Part shown: piece by piece, positions 35,701-50,161 of the stretch
How the letters are laid out: every line of letters starts with the position of its first letter
Numbering within the stretch: the first letter of the stretch is position 1
Assembly (NCBI RefSeq): GCF_002078875.1
Contig: NC_034411.1
Location: 35,194,115-35,258,114, forward strand
Reading direction: 5' to 3'
Origin: Numida meleagris
Lineage: Eukaryota > Chordata > Aves > Galliformes > Numididae
Length of the DNA: 64,000 nucleotides
Position numbers and translations under genes: made by a program
Notes under the pieces: generated by a model
Told to the model about the DNA's origin: nothing
Databases searched by the model: none
Seen by the model: only the letters and a program-made list of their open reading frames with translations

Positions 35701-37690
35701 GACCTTTCAAATGGCAGCTCAGTAGTGCCAGGTATAGTCCTGACCTGGTCATCTGCAAGGGAGCCTTCCCAATTTAATACTTACAGATCACAGCCCTTCA
35801 AAATGCTCTTCAACATAAAAACCAAGGCTGTTATCCTAAATAGTTAGACTGCTACAAAAATATCAGTGTTAAATATCTATGCAGGCGTCATTCATTAGTT
35901 CCTTTGATTAAACCCCCATCATCTTTATTTGCACCTCTGATGTGCAAAATATGCCCCTCTTCCAGCACCATTTCAAATGTGTGATTTTGCCTATAAGCTC
36001 TGGAGGACTATACACATTTGCTTACTTTCAGGGCTCGCACAAGGTTATAGTGGTTTTCAAAAATTACATTGAAATTAATGATAGACATACAGAGTGTAGT
36101 TTCATGCTTGAGAAATACAAGAAGATGAAGACAACTTCAGTGTAGCAGGGATTATTTCTCTGTGCAGCATATGCAGACACATCTTCCATACAAGACCGTT
36201 GCTCTCTCCACACAGACCAGATTGCTTCCATTTGTGAACTTCTCCCAAGCCTAACTTACTCCCCCCCCCCTCACGTACAGCTCAACTACACATCTATTTT
36301 CCAAATCTATTCCATTTTGGAAAGAAAAAGGACTACCAGGGAACACATTAAGTGAAAAATATGTAGAAGATATCAGGAAGCAGGTGATGTCAATAGATCA
36401 GGTGAGCAAAGAAGCCCAGGATGTGCATAAGATGCAGGGAAGAGCTGCGCCTGGATTTACCCAAGGAACCTTTCAGCCTCCATTTCCCCACTAGCACTGG
36501 CTGGACAGACAAGCATGCTTCTATCTTGCCTGAGCTGCTGCTGTCACGCAGCACAGCCCTTTGGACCAGCACCAATCTCCCTGGCTCCCTTGGTATGCCA
36601 TAAAGCTTCTGTAGAGACCAAAGGAAGAGTCACAGCATCAAGGAAACACTCGGTGAGGAATGCCACACTGAAGACCAAAAGCAGGGGAGATAGCACAGGT
36701 TACAGAAACAGGTTTTTCACTGGAAACAGGAGAGAGGAAGGGGGTTTCATCCTGAGAAACCAGAAGTCAGAAAATGGGAAAGGAAAAAAAAAAAAGCAGA
36801 ATGATTGAGCAGCATTGTCAGGTGACCTCTGTGGAGCTCAGCTCTTGTGAATGCAGAGTCCGCACAATCTTTTGCCTTAAACTATACTAAAAAGTGAATT
36901 TGCATGTGAAATACTTGAATGTAGCAATTACTTAGAAGCACTGAAGGAAAACAGGGAAGCATTTGAGAGAAACACATCTTAAAAATGAATCTCTGTAAAA
37001 ATGACTATTTCATAATGTGTATATATTAGTTCAGTTTTGGTCTGAATTTACTGCTCCAAGCCTGAACTCAATCATTGCTACAGAAAAATTTTATTCCTGA
37101 TTTAAAGGCAAATATCATTACAGTTATCTTCAGTATAACCATTAACACCTCCACAAGAAGCAATACGACTGCAACCCTACATTTTGGAGAAGAGTATCAA
37201 CACACTCAGATCGCAGTCAGTAGGAATGGTCATTACAGCCTTCAGGTGACAGTACGTTACTTTGCTCACAGATAATAGCCAGCCTAGTGTCTCTCCAACA
37301 GTGGCACAAGGCTGTTGGAAGTATCAGGCAAATCGAGCACAAATGCGGCTCCAGCCCGGCTCTCCTGTCTTGGCTTGGCACGTCAGTCAGCAGGCACTGG
37401 ACCCCGCACAGCATCCCACCATGGTAAGACTACTGGCATTTTCCAGCAGAAAAATTCATTCTGCCCAGAATATGCATGTGTGTACTCTTCTGTTTTCCAC
37501 AGAATTTTAATTACTGACAAAAAGTCCAGCAAAACTATTAGTCTTTTCTTCACTACAAGTTACAATGTATGTTAATCATTTTCTTGATGCATCTTCAATG
37601 TAAATACAGGAAGAGTACTTTTCCATTTGAATTGCTTCAGAAGACCTCACTTAATGCTGTTAGGCAAGTTTGCTTTTCTCATATTTTCTC

Positions 37691-37855
37691 ACTGCCCAGT
37701 GAGGTTGTGGATGCCCTCTCCTGGAGGCATTCAAGGCCAGGCTGGATGGGGCTTTGAGCCACCTGGGCTAGAGGGAGGTGTCCCTGCCTGTAGCAGAGGG
37801 GTTGGAACTAGGTGATCTTAAAGGTCCCTTCCAGCTCGAACCATTCTATGATTCC
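37691..37855 (+). mobile_element. CR1 LINE 3' end fragment
   Basis: This fragment has the diagnostic 3' portion of the chicken repeat 1 (CR1) non-LTR retrotransposon. It begins with CTGCCCAGTGAGGTTGTGGA and continues with the conserved blocks TTCAAGGCCAGGCTGGATGG, GGGAGGTGTCCCTGCC, GGTTGGAACTAGGTGATCTT and AAGGTCCCTTCCAGCTCGAA. It ends in CCATTCTATGATTCCG, a decayed form of the ATTCTATGATTC terminal repeat. It is 5'-truncated, as most CR1 copies are. Orientation is +, antisense to SDCCAG8. CR1 is the dominant interspersed repeat of bird genomes, so this fragment is the main support for the avian origin of the window. Confidence 0.93.
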
Positions 37856-40469
37856 GTATTAGTTCCCTATATTCTATTCTTTCAATGGTAAGTGATAGTA
37901 AAGGCTTTATGAAACAAGAGTTTAAACAGAGAGCACAGAAGTCCCAATCTTCTGTGGGAGCTGATCACTCACATAAGTGGTTGAGCAATTAAGTGCCTGA
38001 AATCACCAGTAGTAAATTAAGACAACAAAGCTGTACCTGTCTATTTAAAAAAACAGCCATGGTTTTTGTTCTTTTAAGTAGAGATACAGATGACAAACGC
38101 ATTCACAAAATGAGAAGCCAGAGACCACCTACTACTAATCAATTACTTGTCTTCTAGTCTTGGTAACCTCCAATACTGCTGCTATAGCATAACTATACTG
38201 TTATTCACAATTCCGCGCTGGGTGATCTGCACAGATGAATGTAGATTTCTGAATGAATGTACCCTTCTGGTAACGCACACTGCTATGTTAGCGAACTTGC
38301 ATGCTACCAGCACGAAAACCAGCCAGGATTTCTGGAAGACTGCAAGTTCAGCAGAGGACACAGGAGCAGCACAGGCCCCCATGGGCTCCCACCGGCCCAG
38401 CCCCATTCCTCCTCAGCAGCCACCAGACGGCTGCCTAGAGCCCTCCAGAGAGGTACTGGTGGTCCTGGCACGGCTCTGGGCGGACAACTGCCCACCTCAC
38501 ACCTGGCCCAGCCATGGCGAGGTGATGAACAGGCTGACAGAGCCAACCCAAGCCTCGCTCCCTGGGGAGGCTGCTTTTCATCAGTGCTGAGCAACATATG
38601 CGGGCTCAAGCAGGGGGGCATGAAGGCGGCTCAGGAAAAAGCGTGCGCTGCTGTAACTAAACTGCAGATTAAGCTGAAGGCTGCTGTTTCCTAAGCTCCA
38701 GATAAGGATCCTTCTGGACAGTAAGAAAAAAAAAGAATAAAGAGCAGTAATTGTAGTTTTACTTCTAAATTATTGTGAATTTGGGCTATATTAGAAATGC
38801 ATTTGTCTCAGATTAAGATAATATATTTTTCAGCAAGTATCCTCAGTAGGGAAGATGCTTCTGCAGTTAATGGTTTGTCTCTAATGTCTCTGAAACTATA
38901 ACATTTCCTGCTCAGCATGTATTTACCTATGAATGAATATCTAGGTGTCCCTCATGTTATATCTTTACATAAAAATCACAATATGGGATGATAATGTACT
39001 TAAAGACTCTTCAAATAAAATAATCCTAATTTAATTGAACTCATTTATTGCAGCACCAGATTTTTACATTTCCTTTGAAACAAACAGGATTGGGGAGATA
39101 AAACTGCACTTACAGGTGTAGTAAGAGGCAAGATTTCATTGACATCCATAGAGCAGTTTAACATTCTGTTGTATGACAACAGAGAAACGACCAAAGCCTA
39201 TTTCTGTTACAGATCTAGATACAAAAGCCTTCTTTCTGATCCAGAATAACTCCCGTGAGCTGCAACATGAACTACGGAGACTCCTGTAAAGCACAGAAAA
39301 GCACACTGAGATCCCAATCCTGTGTTAATAAAAACAAAAGGAATTTTGCCTTTAATAGGAGCAGGCCTCTCGTTTGCATAAAGAGCAACTTGTCAAACAG
39401 AATACGAGTGCCAAGCTGGTGCATTACAGCCACCAGCACAATAGCCCCAATCTTGTTTTTAACTAAGTAAATCCCAGAGAGAGCAGTTTCCCCTCAAAAT
39501 CTGGGCATCAACTACAAATTAAATGAATCGGTGTCTCAAAGTGTTCACGAAGGATGCGGGAAATTTGCAGAAGGGCACGAGCCTCTCATTTCAAGCAGAG
39601 GGAAACGGCATGCTTTCATTATAAAATATGAGAGCATGAACAAAAACCCTAAACAATAGTTCTCTTTCAGGTATAAAGTTCAGAATTAGATCTGCAAGTT
39701 TCCCGCACGTTAAAAGAAGAGCACAGAATAACGCTATAAAAATCCTTCACGAAAAACCAACAAGCAAGGATGAAGCAGTACCCGCCTGGGGGCCAATTGC
39801 CTCTCCAGCAGCGGTAAGGCTGTTACTAGGCTTGCAGTACCATTTGTTCCATTACACAATCTCCTGAAGCCTTTTACAGAGAGCTAAAACAACTGCCTGT
39901 ACCAACACGACACATGGCTTTCCATCCCGACTCTTTGCTAATCCAGACGCTCCAACCATCTTTCTTTAAGATGCCATATGGTTGGCAGAAGCCTGTAGAT
40001 CTAGCAGCACATCTGCTTGTATGTTACTTCTCCCCTCCAACTCCCCCCTCCACACCACAAAAGAGAGAGCAAATAATTATTTAACGTGTAACCAGTTAAA
40101 CTGCATTTAAAGAGGACAGGAATTATTTAGCTCTAGATATTTTAAAAATGTAGGCAAACGTTCCTGTGCAACAATCTATTGGTGATCTGACAAATACAGA
40201 GAAACAAAACAAAGGAATGAAAGGCACATGGGCAAAACGACTGCTACATTTGAATTATTTAAATGACTGTCATTTCAGACCTTATGCCCTAAGATTTATT
40301 TTCTGCATTACTGTGACGCTGAAGAAAGGATTGAATTTTCTGTCTGCTGTTGTCAGAGGTGACTCAGACAAGCAGACCAGGAAACTGTAATACACTGAAC
40401 CGTGCTTTGTTAAGCAAGCAGAGTGAGTCTGTATGCTAATGACTCTGCAGGAATACACTGACACACTGA

Positions 40470-40485
40470 TTTTTTTTTTTTTTTT
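40470..40485 (+). repeat. Poly(T) tract, 16 bases
   Basis: An uninterrupted T run in the SDCCAG8 intron. Confidence 0.88.
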
Positions 40486-41650
40486 GGTGTGACGAGCAAA
40501 GATTATTGACACTGTTGAAATCCTGGTTGCACAGGCATGCAGGCATCCAGGTTGTCTCTTCAGAATCCAGACGCCAGTAAGACAGGCTGCAAAAATAATT
40601 GTTTGTGATGAGTTATCATTTGACCATTTATGACATAATTGACTGCAACAGAAAAGAAAATACACACTTTGGGGCTGGAATTAAAAAACAACAACAAAAA
40701 TACCTAGAAAATAGGAATTATAAATAAATGCTCCTATAAAACTCTTGTCAACCACTGTGACTGAATCACGATCTCAGTTAATGAAGGACAGGCAGAGATG
40801 GAAATGTGCAAGGACAGACGGCACTTTGCAATTCTGTCTGCTGAGGATTTGCAGCACCTTTTGTTCAGAAACACTATTTCCTCATTCAGCTTTTCATGCA
40901 TGAGTAAAATAAGACATCAAAGAGATAAAAGATAACAGTTCTACCTCAAATGCTGCTCACATGTACTGTTCATGTGATTGTCCACACAGAGAGATGAAGT
41001 ACACAGCATAAGGAACATGAAGCACATGTGTATGTTTTAGTGTTTTTCTAAAAGAATGGAAGCTACGCAAGGATTTGCTCCCAGAAGTCTCCCAATATCA
41101 CCTCCCCATTATACTGAGCATAGAGCATTTCACTGCCTGAACAGAGACAGCTTTCCATACAACACGAGAACGCTTGTGTTTGAGTACGTAATGTACAAAT
41201 AAGTGGAAGACAGGGAGACCAGGGCCCACCCTCACAGAAAGGTCCAAAACAGTGTTTCTGAGGACATAACGCTCAACTTCTAAGCTATTTATTTTAGGGT
41301 TTGTATTTTCCTTTTTCCCTCTGTCTCAAGGCAATTTTACATTTCATCACATTTATTTAAAATAACACTATTCAAAGCAAAATAAACAAAGAGGCCGCTT
41401 TCTCCTCCCATAATTCCATTATTTTCTTTTTCCTTAAGAAAAAGATGACAGAAGTTCAAAGCAGACTTGAATTTCAAAATGTAAATTGTGGCAATGGATT
41501 CAACAGTGCAGCATTTTAGCTAAGTTAAAATTTGATAAGGGTTTGTTTACTGCCTATAATAAATAGCTGTAATAAGAAATGTTCATAAATAACTACAGAT
41601 TAAAATTATAATACTCTCCAAAATTTAGAAATTAGGAAACTACTTAAATG

Positions 41651-41720
41651 TAAAAAAAAAACCACAACCAACAACCAAAACCAAACACACACAACACCCC
41701 ACAAAATCTGGAAAAAAAAA
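41651..41720 (+). repeat. A/C-only low-complexity patch
   Basis: An A run followed by CCACAACCAACAACC-type sequence with almost no G or T until about 41705. It is consistent with simple-sequence decay. Confidence 0.75.
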
Positions 41721-44700
41721 CCAAGCCCAACCCTCAAGCCTCTTAGGTGAGCATCTTTTCAACCTAGTTTGTTTAGCATACATTTCTGATCATTAATCAA
41801 TTTGTATTTCAGATCTTACAGGCCGGACAGAGCCACCTGCACTGCTCTTCGTTGAGGACTCTGGGAGAAAATTTTGTCCCAACCACCTGATTGTATCCGT
41901 TAACTTCTCTTATTTTCCCTGATGGAAAGTGGCAGACAAATTTCCCCCTGTATTTTCCTGAAAGATTCTCAGTAAACCAGACAGTACTTAATAGGTCAAA
42001 ATGCCTATTTTGCTTCCTTGGTTGCTTTGGGTACCAAAGGAATAATCAAACCAGCAGGATCTCTTCTGAACTGATAGTTAAAACCCATAATCTCCAACCA
42101 AGTTCAGCATCTCTCTGAACATCATTTGTGACTAAAGCTCCAGAAGACACTGTGCTTGGAGCACTGTCACACGGATTCTCACATCCCATTCCAGTCCCTC
42201 ACCAGAGAGTTTCAGTACATCCTCCCTTCAGTAAAAGCCCATACAAACATCAGAAACCAAATTTCTGAAACAACGGGGCTGGCCAAGAGTGGTCCTTTGG
42301 ATTATGTGAAACATGCTTTGGATTAAGTATTTCAGAATTTATGGCTTACAACGAGCATTGCTCACGGCCACTGCAATAGGAGGCAAAGCATATAGTTCTA
42401 GACATCGGCAGGAGAAGGAAAGTGAACTTTGTATACTTGCTGAATCTTCTTGTTTCAGAACAAGTGAATGAAAAGAAACCATGGGGATCTTGGCCAAAAC
42501 CCACTGCAAACCGACTACTCTAGAACAAATGTAAATGTTTTTCTTTGTTACATTCTTTCTCTTGACAAACAATGGGAAGTTATGAAGGTGCAGTGTCTGT
42601 CAAGAGTTTCTCCTTTGTCTGGAGACTGGACACTGCCTCATAAAATACTCACTGTCAGTGATCTCTGGTCAAAAGTGCCAGTGAATTCGCTAGATTGCAG
42701 TTTGGACCATTTAAGAAGAACTGGTTCTCATGAATTTACTAATGCCACAGAAACATTAGCTACAAATGCAAAACAAGGTGTTTGCTTATTTGTTCATTTT
42801 TTGAAAAGAAAGTTCTTATTGTATGGAATAATTGAGATCATAGAAATACTTCTATTGCTTCAGGTATTCATACTCTTACGTAAACCTGAAATTCCTGGTA
42901 TCATTAAGTAATAATTATAAATCATCTACCCAGTTCCATTAGGCACTACAGTAATTTGTAGAAATAACACAATATTCCTCTTCCCTTGAGACAAAGAAAA
43001 ATGGGGAATTGAAAGCAAAGTCCTTTTAATTTGAAAAGGCCTGCATGAGGAAGTGTGGATGTTAGCAAGGGAATGAGTTTTTTCCCTTTACACACCACGC
43101 CCATTAACAAAACAGAAAGCATAAAGCCACTGCAGTAAAAAATGACAACACTTCAAACTGTCATTTTTTGTTCTGCAATTCCTGTTTCAGTATCATTTTT
43201 AGATGAGATAGTGACTGTGATACAATAAGAAAACATACCTCACAGAGAAATTAAGTATTCAATAAGGTATCTGAAAGATTTCTACTAAGATTTCTGCAAG
43301 TTTCACGGTATTCAAACTACTTCAATGCAAGATTAAATAAGAGAAAATAGAGAAATTGCAAAAATATTGAAGAATATTTTTAATTTTCAGTTCTGCAGTA
43401 GTGAAGTTCCAAATTTTCTGCAAGTCTTTGCTCTGGAAACACCCGTCCTTGAGCTTTTAAATTTGCCTCCTCTCATCCTACACACACAGACTGAGGAAGT
43501 GTTCAGTATCCACTCTGCAGTTTGCAACATAAGAAGTGCACATGAACAATACACTCCCCTGTGAATTTTTACTTATTCAATAATGACATACATCTTATAT
43601 ATGCACATTTTACTATATTAATATACCATGATCTAGCACTATAAGGTACACATCCACTTACTCCCGCATCTCTCTATAGCATTTTGAGTTCTGAAATTTT
43701 ACTTGCATTGTGAGGTCTCCACCACTATCACAGCACTCTTACAATAAACATTAATAGGCCAAGATAGTCTTCTAAAATTAAACTCTAATCTGAAAGGTAC
43801 ATTTGAACATTTGGGGACCTCTCTTCAGATGCTGACAGCGAGACATGTGAGCGGATGTAGAGAGAATCTGGATATATGGTTCACATATGGGCCTAACAAG
43901 AGCAATCTCTTCATATAAAGAATCTATTTCTCATGCTAAGTCTACCTTGTTTTCTAATGTCATCTGAAAGGAATGTTGGAATCTGGGACAGTTTTCCACA
44001 TCAGAGTCTGTTATTTAGCTGCCTCATGTCAGAATTATTATCTAATTTCACAGGACTTCTGTAGGTTGGTTGGTTTTTTTTGTTGTTGTTTGCTTGTTTT
44101 TGTTCTGCTCTTTTTGCTTGTTTTGTTATGCTTTAAGACAACCAATACATCCTCTTAGGAAATCTTTTTCTTGTTCTTATACCTTACTTCCAAAGCACCT
44201 GAAATTATAAACATGTCCTTAGTGACAGGAGCAACTTTTACCCTTGACATCCTTTCCTGCATGTTCTGCCTTAAGGTAAGCTTGGACAGCATGTTAAATA
44301 CTGGATTTCCACTGCATTTCTCTTTCAGCTAAAATGCAGCTCTTTGAGTAAAATGTCCCTCAAGGTTATACAGTACGTGGCTTTACATGAACCTTTACCA
44401 CATGACAGAACTACCTTAGTGAGGTTTGTTTTCCCACTTCCTTATCTTCAGTTGACACACTGGATTCTGCACTGTACAAAAGAAAGCCCAGAACAACTGC
44501 TCATGTAGCATTGTGCCCAGGACCCATGTATTTGGGTATAGACTCAGATGAAGGACTTGTGCTCAAAAAAAAAAAAAAGAAGTACTAAGCAATCTCAATT
44601 TTCTTCTGTAACAGTTATAGTATCACAGTTCCAGTGCACTACTGCAAAAACAAAACCTTTACCTTTACTTAGGGAAAATGTTCAAGCAAGAAGATTGAAG

Positions 44701-47385
44701 ACAAAAGTTGCTTAGAGCTGCTCAACTATTTTTCAGTTAAGTCATCACTGAAATCACTTAAGTCATCAGAGACAAAGAGGTTTAATAATTTACACCTAGA
44801 TATGAGTCACAAGTTTCACAGACAGGTCTTCATTTAGTTCCCCACGTGCTAAAGAAATGAAAAACTCCCTTTTTAATTCAAGGTCCTAATTAGGATGATA
44901 ACTGGAAGAATTCCAGAGCCATCACATTTGAAAATAACAATTTACCTATTTACAACCAACCTCTTTTGTAGCAAATCATGAGGGGAAAAGAAAGACTTTA
45001 CACTAAATGAACTACCATACCCAGCTGAGTTCTGAACTTTCTAAGTTTGAGGGAGTCCATGACTTCGGAGGGAACTCAGCCAGTAATTCAAGCACAGATT
45101 CTTCAAAGGATAAAAAGATTTGATTTTTTTTTTTTTCTTTTTAACTAAAAGCAGCATCTCTGGTTTCTGAATACAGTTTTGGAAGGATGAAAGAAAACAA
45201 CATTACAAATAGCAAACAAAGCTTTCTGTTTATGATGCTACCACTTCACCCATGAAATACCCCAGTTGTCTTCATCATCATTTCCAAACCATCACATTAT
45301 TTAAGGCAACGGTGGAGTACTAGGCTGGTCTGTTTCCCACATTTTCAGTTGGCTCAGCTGGAAAGTGAATACAGGCTATTGCCCCAGGATGAGTGAATAA
45401 TTTAACTCAAAAGCAGTTTTGCAGAAAATTACTTTCACAACTAGAGAAGGAAAAAAAAAAAGCATGGCTATTAAGACTTGCTGTTAGAGAAGTCATAGAA
45501 GACAGAGATTTAATTTTATTTGCTGAATAAACTAATATCATCCACAAAGTTTAACTCATAGTGCTGCTGTTAAATAAGTATAAATCTTGACGTTAAATCA
45601 CCATGTTTTTCTGTGCTAAGAGTTTACTGCCTCTGCACAAAGCGTCACATACAATACTTATGTATTACCTCTCAAACAGTACAGCATCAGTCTGGGTGAG
45701 ATCTCTGCACAGGAGTAAAATTTATGCTGGAAAAGATGCAGGACAAAATCCTTAAGTTGTACATGGATACTTGGGAGAGGTCTGCTGCATGTGGAACTGG
45801 TTTTGATCTTTAGATCATAAATTCCTGGGGGCACAGATCTTCTTTAATTACATGACTACAAAGCACCACGTGTTTCCATTATGCTATTTAAATAGTAGAT
45901 TTAATTTGAATTTACATTTGTTGATATAAACATTGCTGACTGTAACAGCACCCTCCAATCTGACGCAGAAAGTCACTGAAGTATTAGGAAGATTACAAAG
46001 GTAAGAATTCTCAAATGTACTATTTGAAAAGATGAACAGAAATTATTAGGAGAGAATAAATTTTAGTAAGACAGACATTTTAAGGCGATACTTTCATACA
46101 CATAACACTAACATCTCAGGCAGTCCTAGTTTGCAGTTCTGCTCTAATACTTCTGTGTATTTGCTGCAGGAACTGAATGAATTCAGTTGTTTCCAGCACT
46201 GATTATTGAAAAAGTAGTATGGGAAGACTCCTTCAGTTACTTTGCAACAGTGTTCTAACAGAAGTAGAAGCTCTGTTAATGAATTTAACTGTCAGAACTC
46301 TAATCAGATCTGCTTTTTACCAGAATTAATTCTCTCTCTGATTTTGTGTAAATTGTCCCTGTTGTTGAAAACTTTGTTTTGTGTAATTTCTGTAAATTTG
46401 GTGAGCTTCAAATGGACTAGAAGGGTACTGCGTCCACTGACAATTCACAGGGCAATTAAGAGTAAAGCATTTTAACACAACAACTTAAGGTAAGCTTTTC
46501 TTCCTATTTACAGCACACGTCCAAAAACTGCACTACTGCTGAAAGAGACTTTAGTTTCATTTTATAGATAACCTGCAAGCCCTTAAATAGTTGCTGTTTG
46601 GAAGAACCTAGGCCAAAAGTAGAAAAAAAGTTACCTACTATAAAGGTGGAATGTATTCTTCAGTTACTGCCATGTTCCTATTGAAAACAATTTTCAAACA
46701 GTGAATCTTGTAAATTATATGTAATCAAAGCATACAAGCACTAATCTACCAGCCTAAAATTTGCCAGAATAGATACAATCGAAAATGAAAGCAGACAGCT
46801 ATGTGAAAAGTAGTAATATTCTAAAAAAGATTATACTGCTTTGGACTTCAGTTATCAGTTTCCATGATATAACATGCAAGGCAACTAAGCAAACAAGTAA
46901 GTTGCATGAAAAGTTTAAGCAAGTAGAGATTGTTCCCTTCTGTCTACACCACAAAAGTAATTTTCTCAGAAGATCAGGAAATACTTTTTGATTTTGGACA
47001 TGACTACTTCCGACCCATTCCTTCCTTTTGTCCTTATACTACCTTGCAGAAAGAAAGAGTGGAATATAGTGGCTTATGGCTGATCTAAAAACACGGGCAG
47101 AAAAAGACTTAACCAAAGTCGACAGCTGAGCAACAATGGATGAATATTTGAAATGCTAGATTTGACCCTTTTGCAAAACATGGAGTTTCCACAGTAGACT
47201 GAGATTCACTACTAACAGACCAAACAGTGGGAGCATACTCATATGGGTGAACAATCATCTGAAATAATCTTGGATTTTTGATCACATTACCAATAAATGT
47301 ACCTATGTAAGTGTAGCGATCAGAAAGACCAACACAATGGAAAAGGCATTTCAAAAGATGTGGAAGGACTAGCACAATAGAAAGG

Positions 47386-47644
47386 TGCTACAAAGGAAGG
47401 GAAGAAGATCGCTCACCCGTATCAGAAGATTCCGGGTTCACAGGGAAAAGCTCCACCAAGGGAGAGTGTCCAGAAAGAGAGCCTTCCTCGGTGGCAGTCA
47501 GCCCTTAAATGAGGCCTAAGAGGGGTGGAGCCTGGCTTCCGGTCACACAGTGAATTGCCTTCACCTGCGCTCCCAGGGCTGACTGGGTCTTTCCTCCAGC
47601 TGCTCAATCTGTGGTTCAGGCCGTAACTCAACAGTTCCCATACA
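47386..47644 (-). mobile_element. Candidate solo LTR of an endogenous retrovirus
   Basis: This is a 259-bp GC-richer segment that stands out from its AT-rich surroundings. Read on the - strand, it begins TGTATGGGAACTG and ends TTTGTAGCA, so it has TG...CA termini. The flanking five bases are similar (ATAGG after 47644, AAAGG before 47386 on +), which could be a decayed 5-bp target duplication. Inside, CATTTAAGGGCTGAC may serve as a TATA-like box, and CGGGTGAGC resembles a splice donor. No internal retroviral genes flank it. The frame at 47631-47422 lies wholly within it and is not a gene. Family assignment was not possible by eye. Confidence 0.45.
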
Positions 47645-49192
47645 ATAGGCTAAGGTAGTATGAACTGCAAAAATAAGGCTTTAAAAATAAATTAAAAGTG
47701 TAAGAGTGATAGCTTTCCTAATTTTTTGCACATAGGAAAGAAGACTACAGCACTGTGACTTGTTCTGCTCTTGATCTTGTCCATGCCTTCCATCTCTAAT
47801 TCTCATTTGCATACGTACTGAAAGAAGGTAAAAACCCTTTGTAAAAACAGATTTTTCTTCAGACATTTACAGCTTTGGAACACAGGAAAAAATGCAGTGG
47901 ATCTGTCAGACTCATTAACGCAAGAACGTGCAGGCCTTTGCTGTCAACTTAAAGGGGCTATCTAAATGATTCTAAGATAAACTAACAATTTTCACTATGT
48001 AACATTGCAAAAGTCTTAAGTAAGACACCATTAAGCTGGTGCATGTGCACGTTCTCTCAGAGGTTGAACATTCCACTTTTTCTGCATGTGATCAACACAG
48101 TTGCATACAAAACTGGATGAGGAAGCCGTCACACTATTTTTGTAAGGTAAGCACAGGTCTTAGTAGGATTTTCAAGAACAGCACAATAATATTTACAATA
48201 TTTTTACAATAAAAACAGTTGTTCCAGGATGGTCTCAGTATGTGGATGTTTACCACAATAGCTGGGTAACCTAATAATTGTTCAGAAGTCGATACAACTA
48301 CTTTTTCAGTAAGGCCTGAAAGGAGGTAGATGGGGATATGCCATTCCGCATGCATAACACTCCACAACCTCCTTTCATTTCTTAATCTTTGTCTTCCTGC
48401 AACAACTTTCTCCAACAGGTACGTTCATGAGGTAAAAGTTGACTACATTCCCATTCAGCTAGTGGACTCAGGCAGCTCTTATAGATACACCAGCAAGATA
48501 AACAAATGCAAAACAAACAATAACCCAGAGTTAACAGCTCTTAGCATCAGATTTCACACGCTGCAAGTCTTCATAGAATGACTTCTGCAATCTTAAACTT
48601 AGTGATGTAGTTTCTCTGAAATGTGATTCACAAAGAGAGTACTGGGCATACTACTATAGTGGAGTCCATGAAGAATCAGGCTCACATTAGAAATGGTGGA
48701 GGCTTTTTTCCTTTAGGCTGAAACATGAGGGTACTAGCTCTGGTGCAGCAGCTGTCTTACCAGCTCCTGGATTAGTTATGGGAGAACTCAATGCTGACAT
48801 ACAATCTCCCAGATGAAGCATCCTTAATCACATTCATATTACTGAACAAAATAAATGTAGTATTTCACAGTCTTTGAATATATTTGAATGCAGTGTTTAT
48901 AAAGAGAGAGAAATTCCAGCATTCCTATAAACGTGAGTAGCAATGCAGTCTTGGTTCTTGTCACAGTGTATTGATTTTACCTGTATTTATGACAAAACTG
49001 CTGTGCAAGCTTTTCATTTAGCAGTAGTTTTCTTAGTAATATTACAAAAGGCTTTGTTTCTTTGATACAGTTTGAAAACAGTCCTGCAAAAAAAATGAAG
49101 AAACTAATGATTTAACACCCTTTTCCCCCTCCTCTATCCTAACACCGAACACTAAAAACAGTATTTCTGTGGTAGTCATCTCCCAAAAGTGC

Positions 49193-49209
49193 TTTTTTTT
49201 TTTTTTTTT
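49193..49209 (+). repeat. Poly(T) tract, 17 bases
   Basis: An uninterrupted T run in the SDCCAG8 intron, followed by A-rich sequence. Confidence 0.88.
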
Positions 49210-50161
49210 AAGAAAGTACTTTCTGCTTATAACAATTAGACTATTTTTTATTGTCCATTAGGATCATTGATCTTTATTTTTTCAAGGTTACGACAAAAAT
49301 GGCTTTATTCACCTTTACCTAATACAATACGAATTTGTTAGCAATACCCTTTGGGAATTAACTTTCAGAATTTGTGGAATTATCCTAAATATGCATTAAG
49401 GCTGATCTAGGACAAGCTTCCAAGTTTCTCCTACAAAGGCTCATAAGCATGTATCAGTCATATACATACAGTGCTGACGAAATATGCTCTTTGAGACGAG
49501 AAACATAGCGCACAATAATGCAGTGAACATACAACTATCACAAACAACTGCCTGCCACAATTAGCCTTTTTGGCATGAAACCTGTACTTCTTCATGCTAT
49601 ACTCTAATTCACTAGTTTCTCCCTTTCATATTCACTACCAATTTCTCTGAACTCAAAAATGTCAAGAGGTCAACAATTACACTGTTCACAAGACACCTTG
49701 AAAGTAAGAGTGACCCTATATCTTCATTTTTCTCCTTTGATCATCGTTTTATTTGACTGTATTTCAGTAAATTATCCATGTAGTTTTTATTTTGACAGCT
49801 CTCTTTACAGCAGTAAAACAAAATGTGTGCATTGCAAATGGCAAAGATTCAAATTTCAGCTATGTTTATCCAAAATAGCACTGAACTGCTTCTGTACTTA
49901 TGCTATACTGCCTACAGCCTTACGGAAGGGGAGACAGATGGGATGAATTTAGCAGGGAAACAGCTGTGGCTTGAAGAAGAGACAAGCAAAAGTTTTGCTA
50001 TCAGGCTTCATTATGTATCAAGGTACCAGTAAAATGTGTATCCGTAAGGCAGCCAAAAAAGTGTTTTTCATTTGACTAGTGATAATTACCTTTTCTCGAC
50101 AGCTGACAATGTTCTAAGCAGCATTAAATAGGTATAATAATTAAGCAATAAGATAAGACAA

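Noticed and set aside
38147..38694. Two overlapping + strand open frames of 147 and 145 codons
   Set aside because: They cover a GC-rich intronic patch in different frames, and a - strand frame is open over the same bases. Products are Pro/Ala/Ser-rich with no family motif, so GC-driven lack of stops is the simplest reading.
42468..42911. 147-codon + strand frame in the SDCCAG8 intron
   Set aside because: It is antisense to the host gene, has no motif beyond a Leu/Ile-rich stretch, and is flanked by AT-rich intron. It is likely chance.
47109..47375. 88-codon - strand frame just downstream of the candidate LTR as a retroviral remnant
   Set aside because: I see no retroviral motif or primer-binding site, and its composition matches the surrounding intron.
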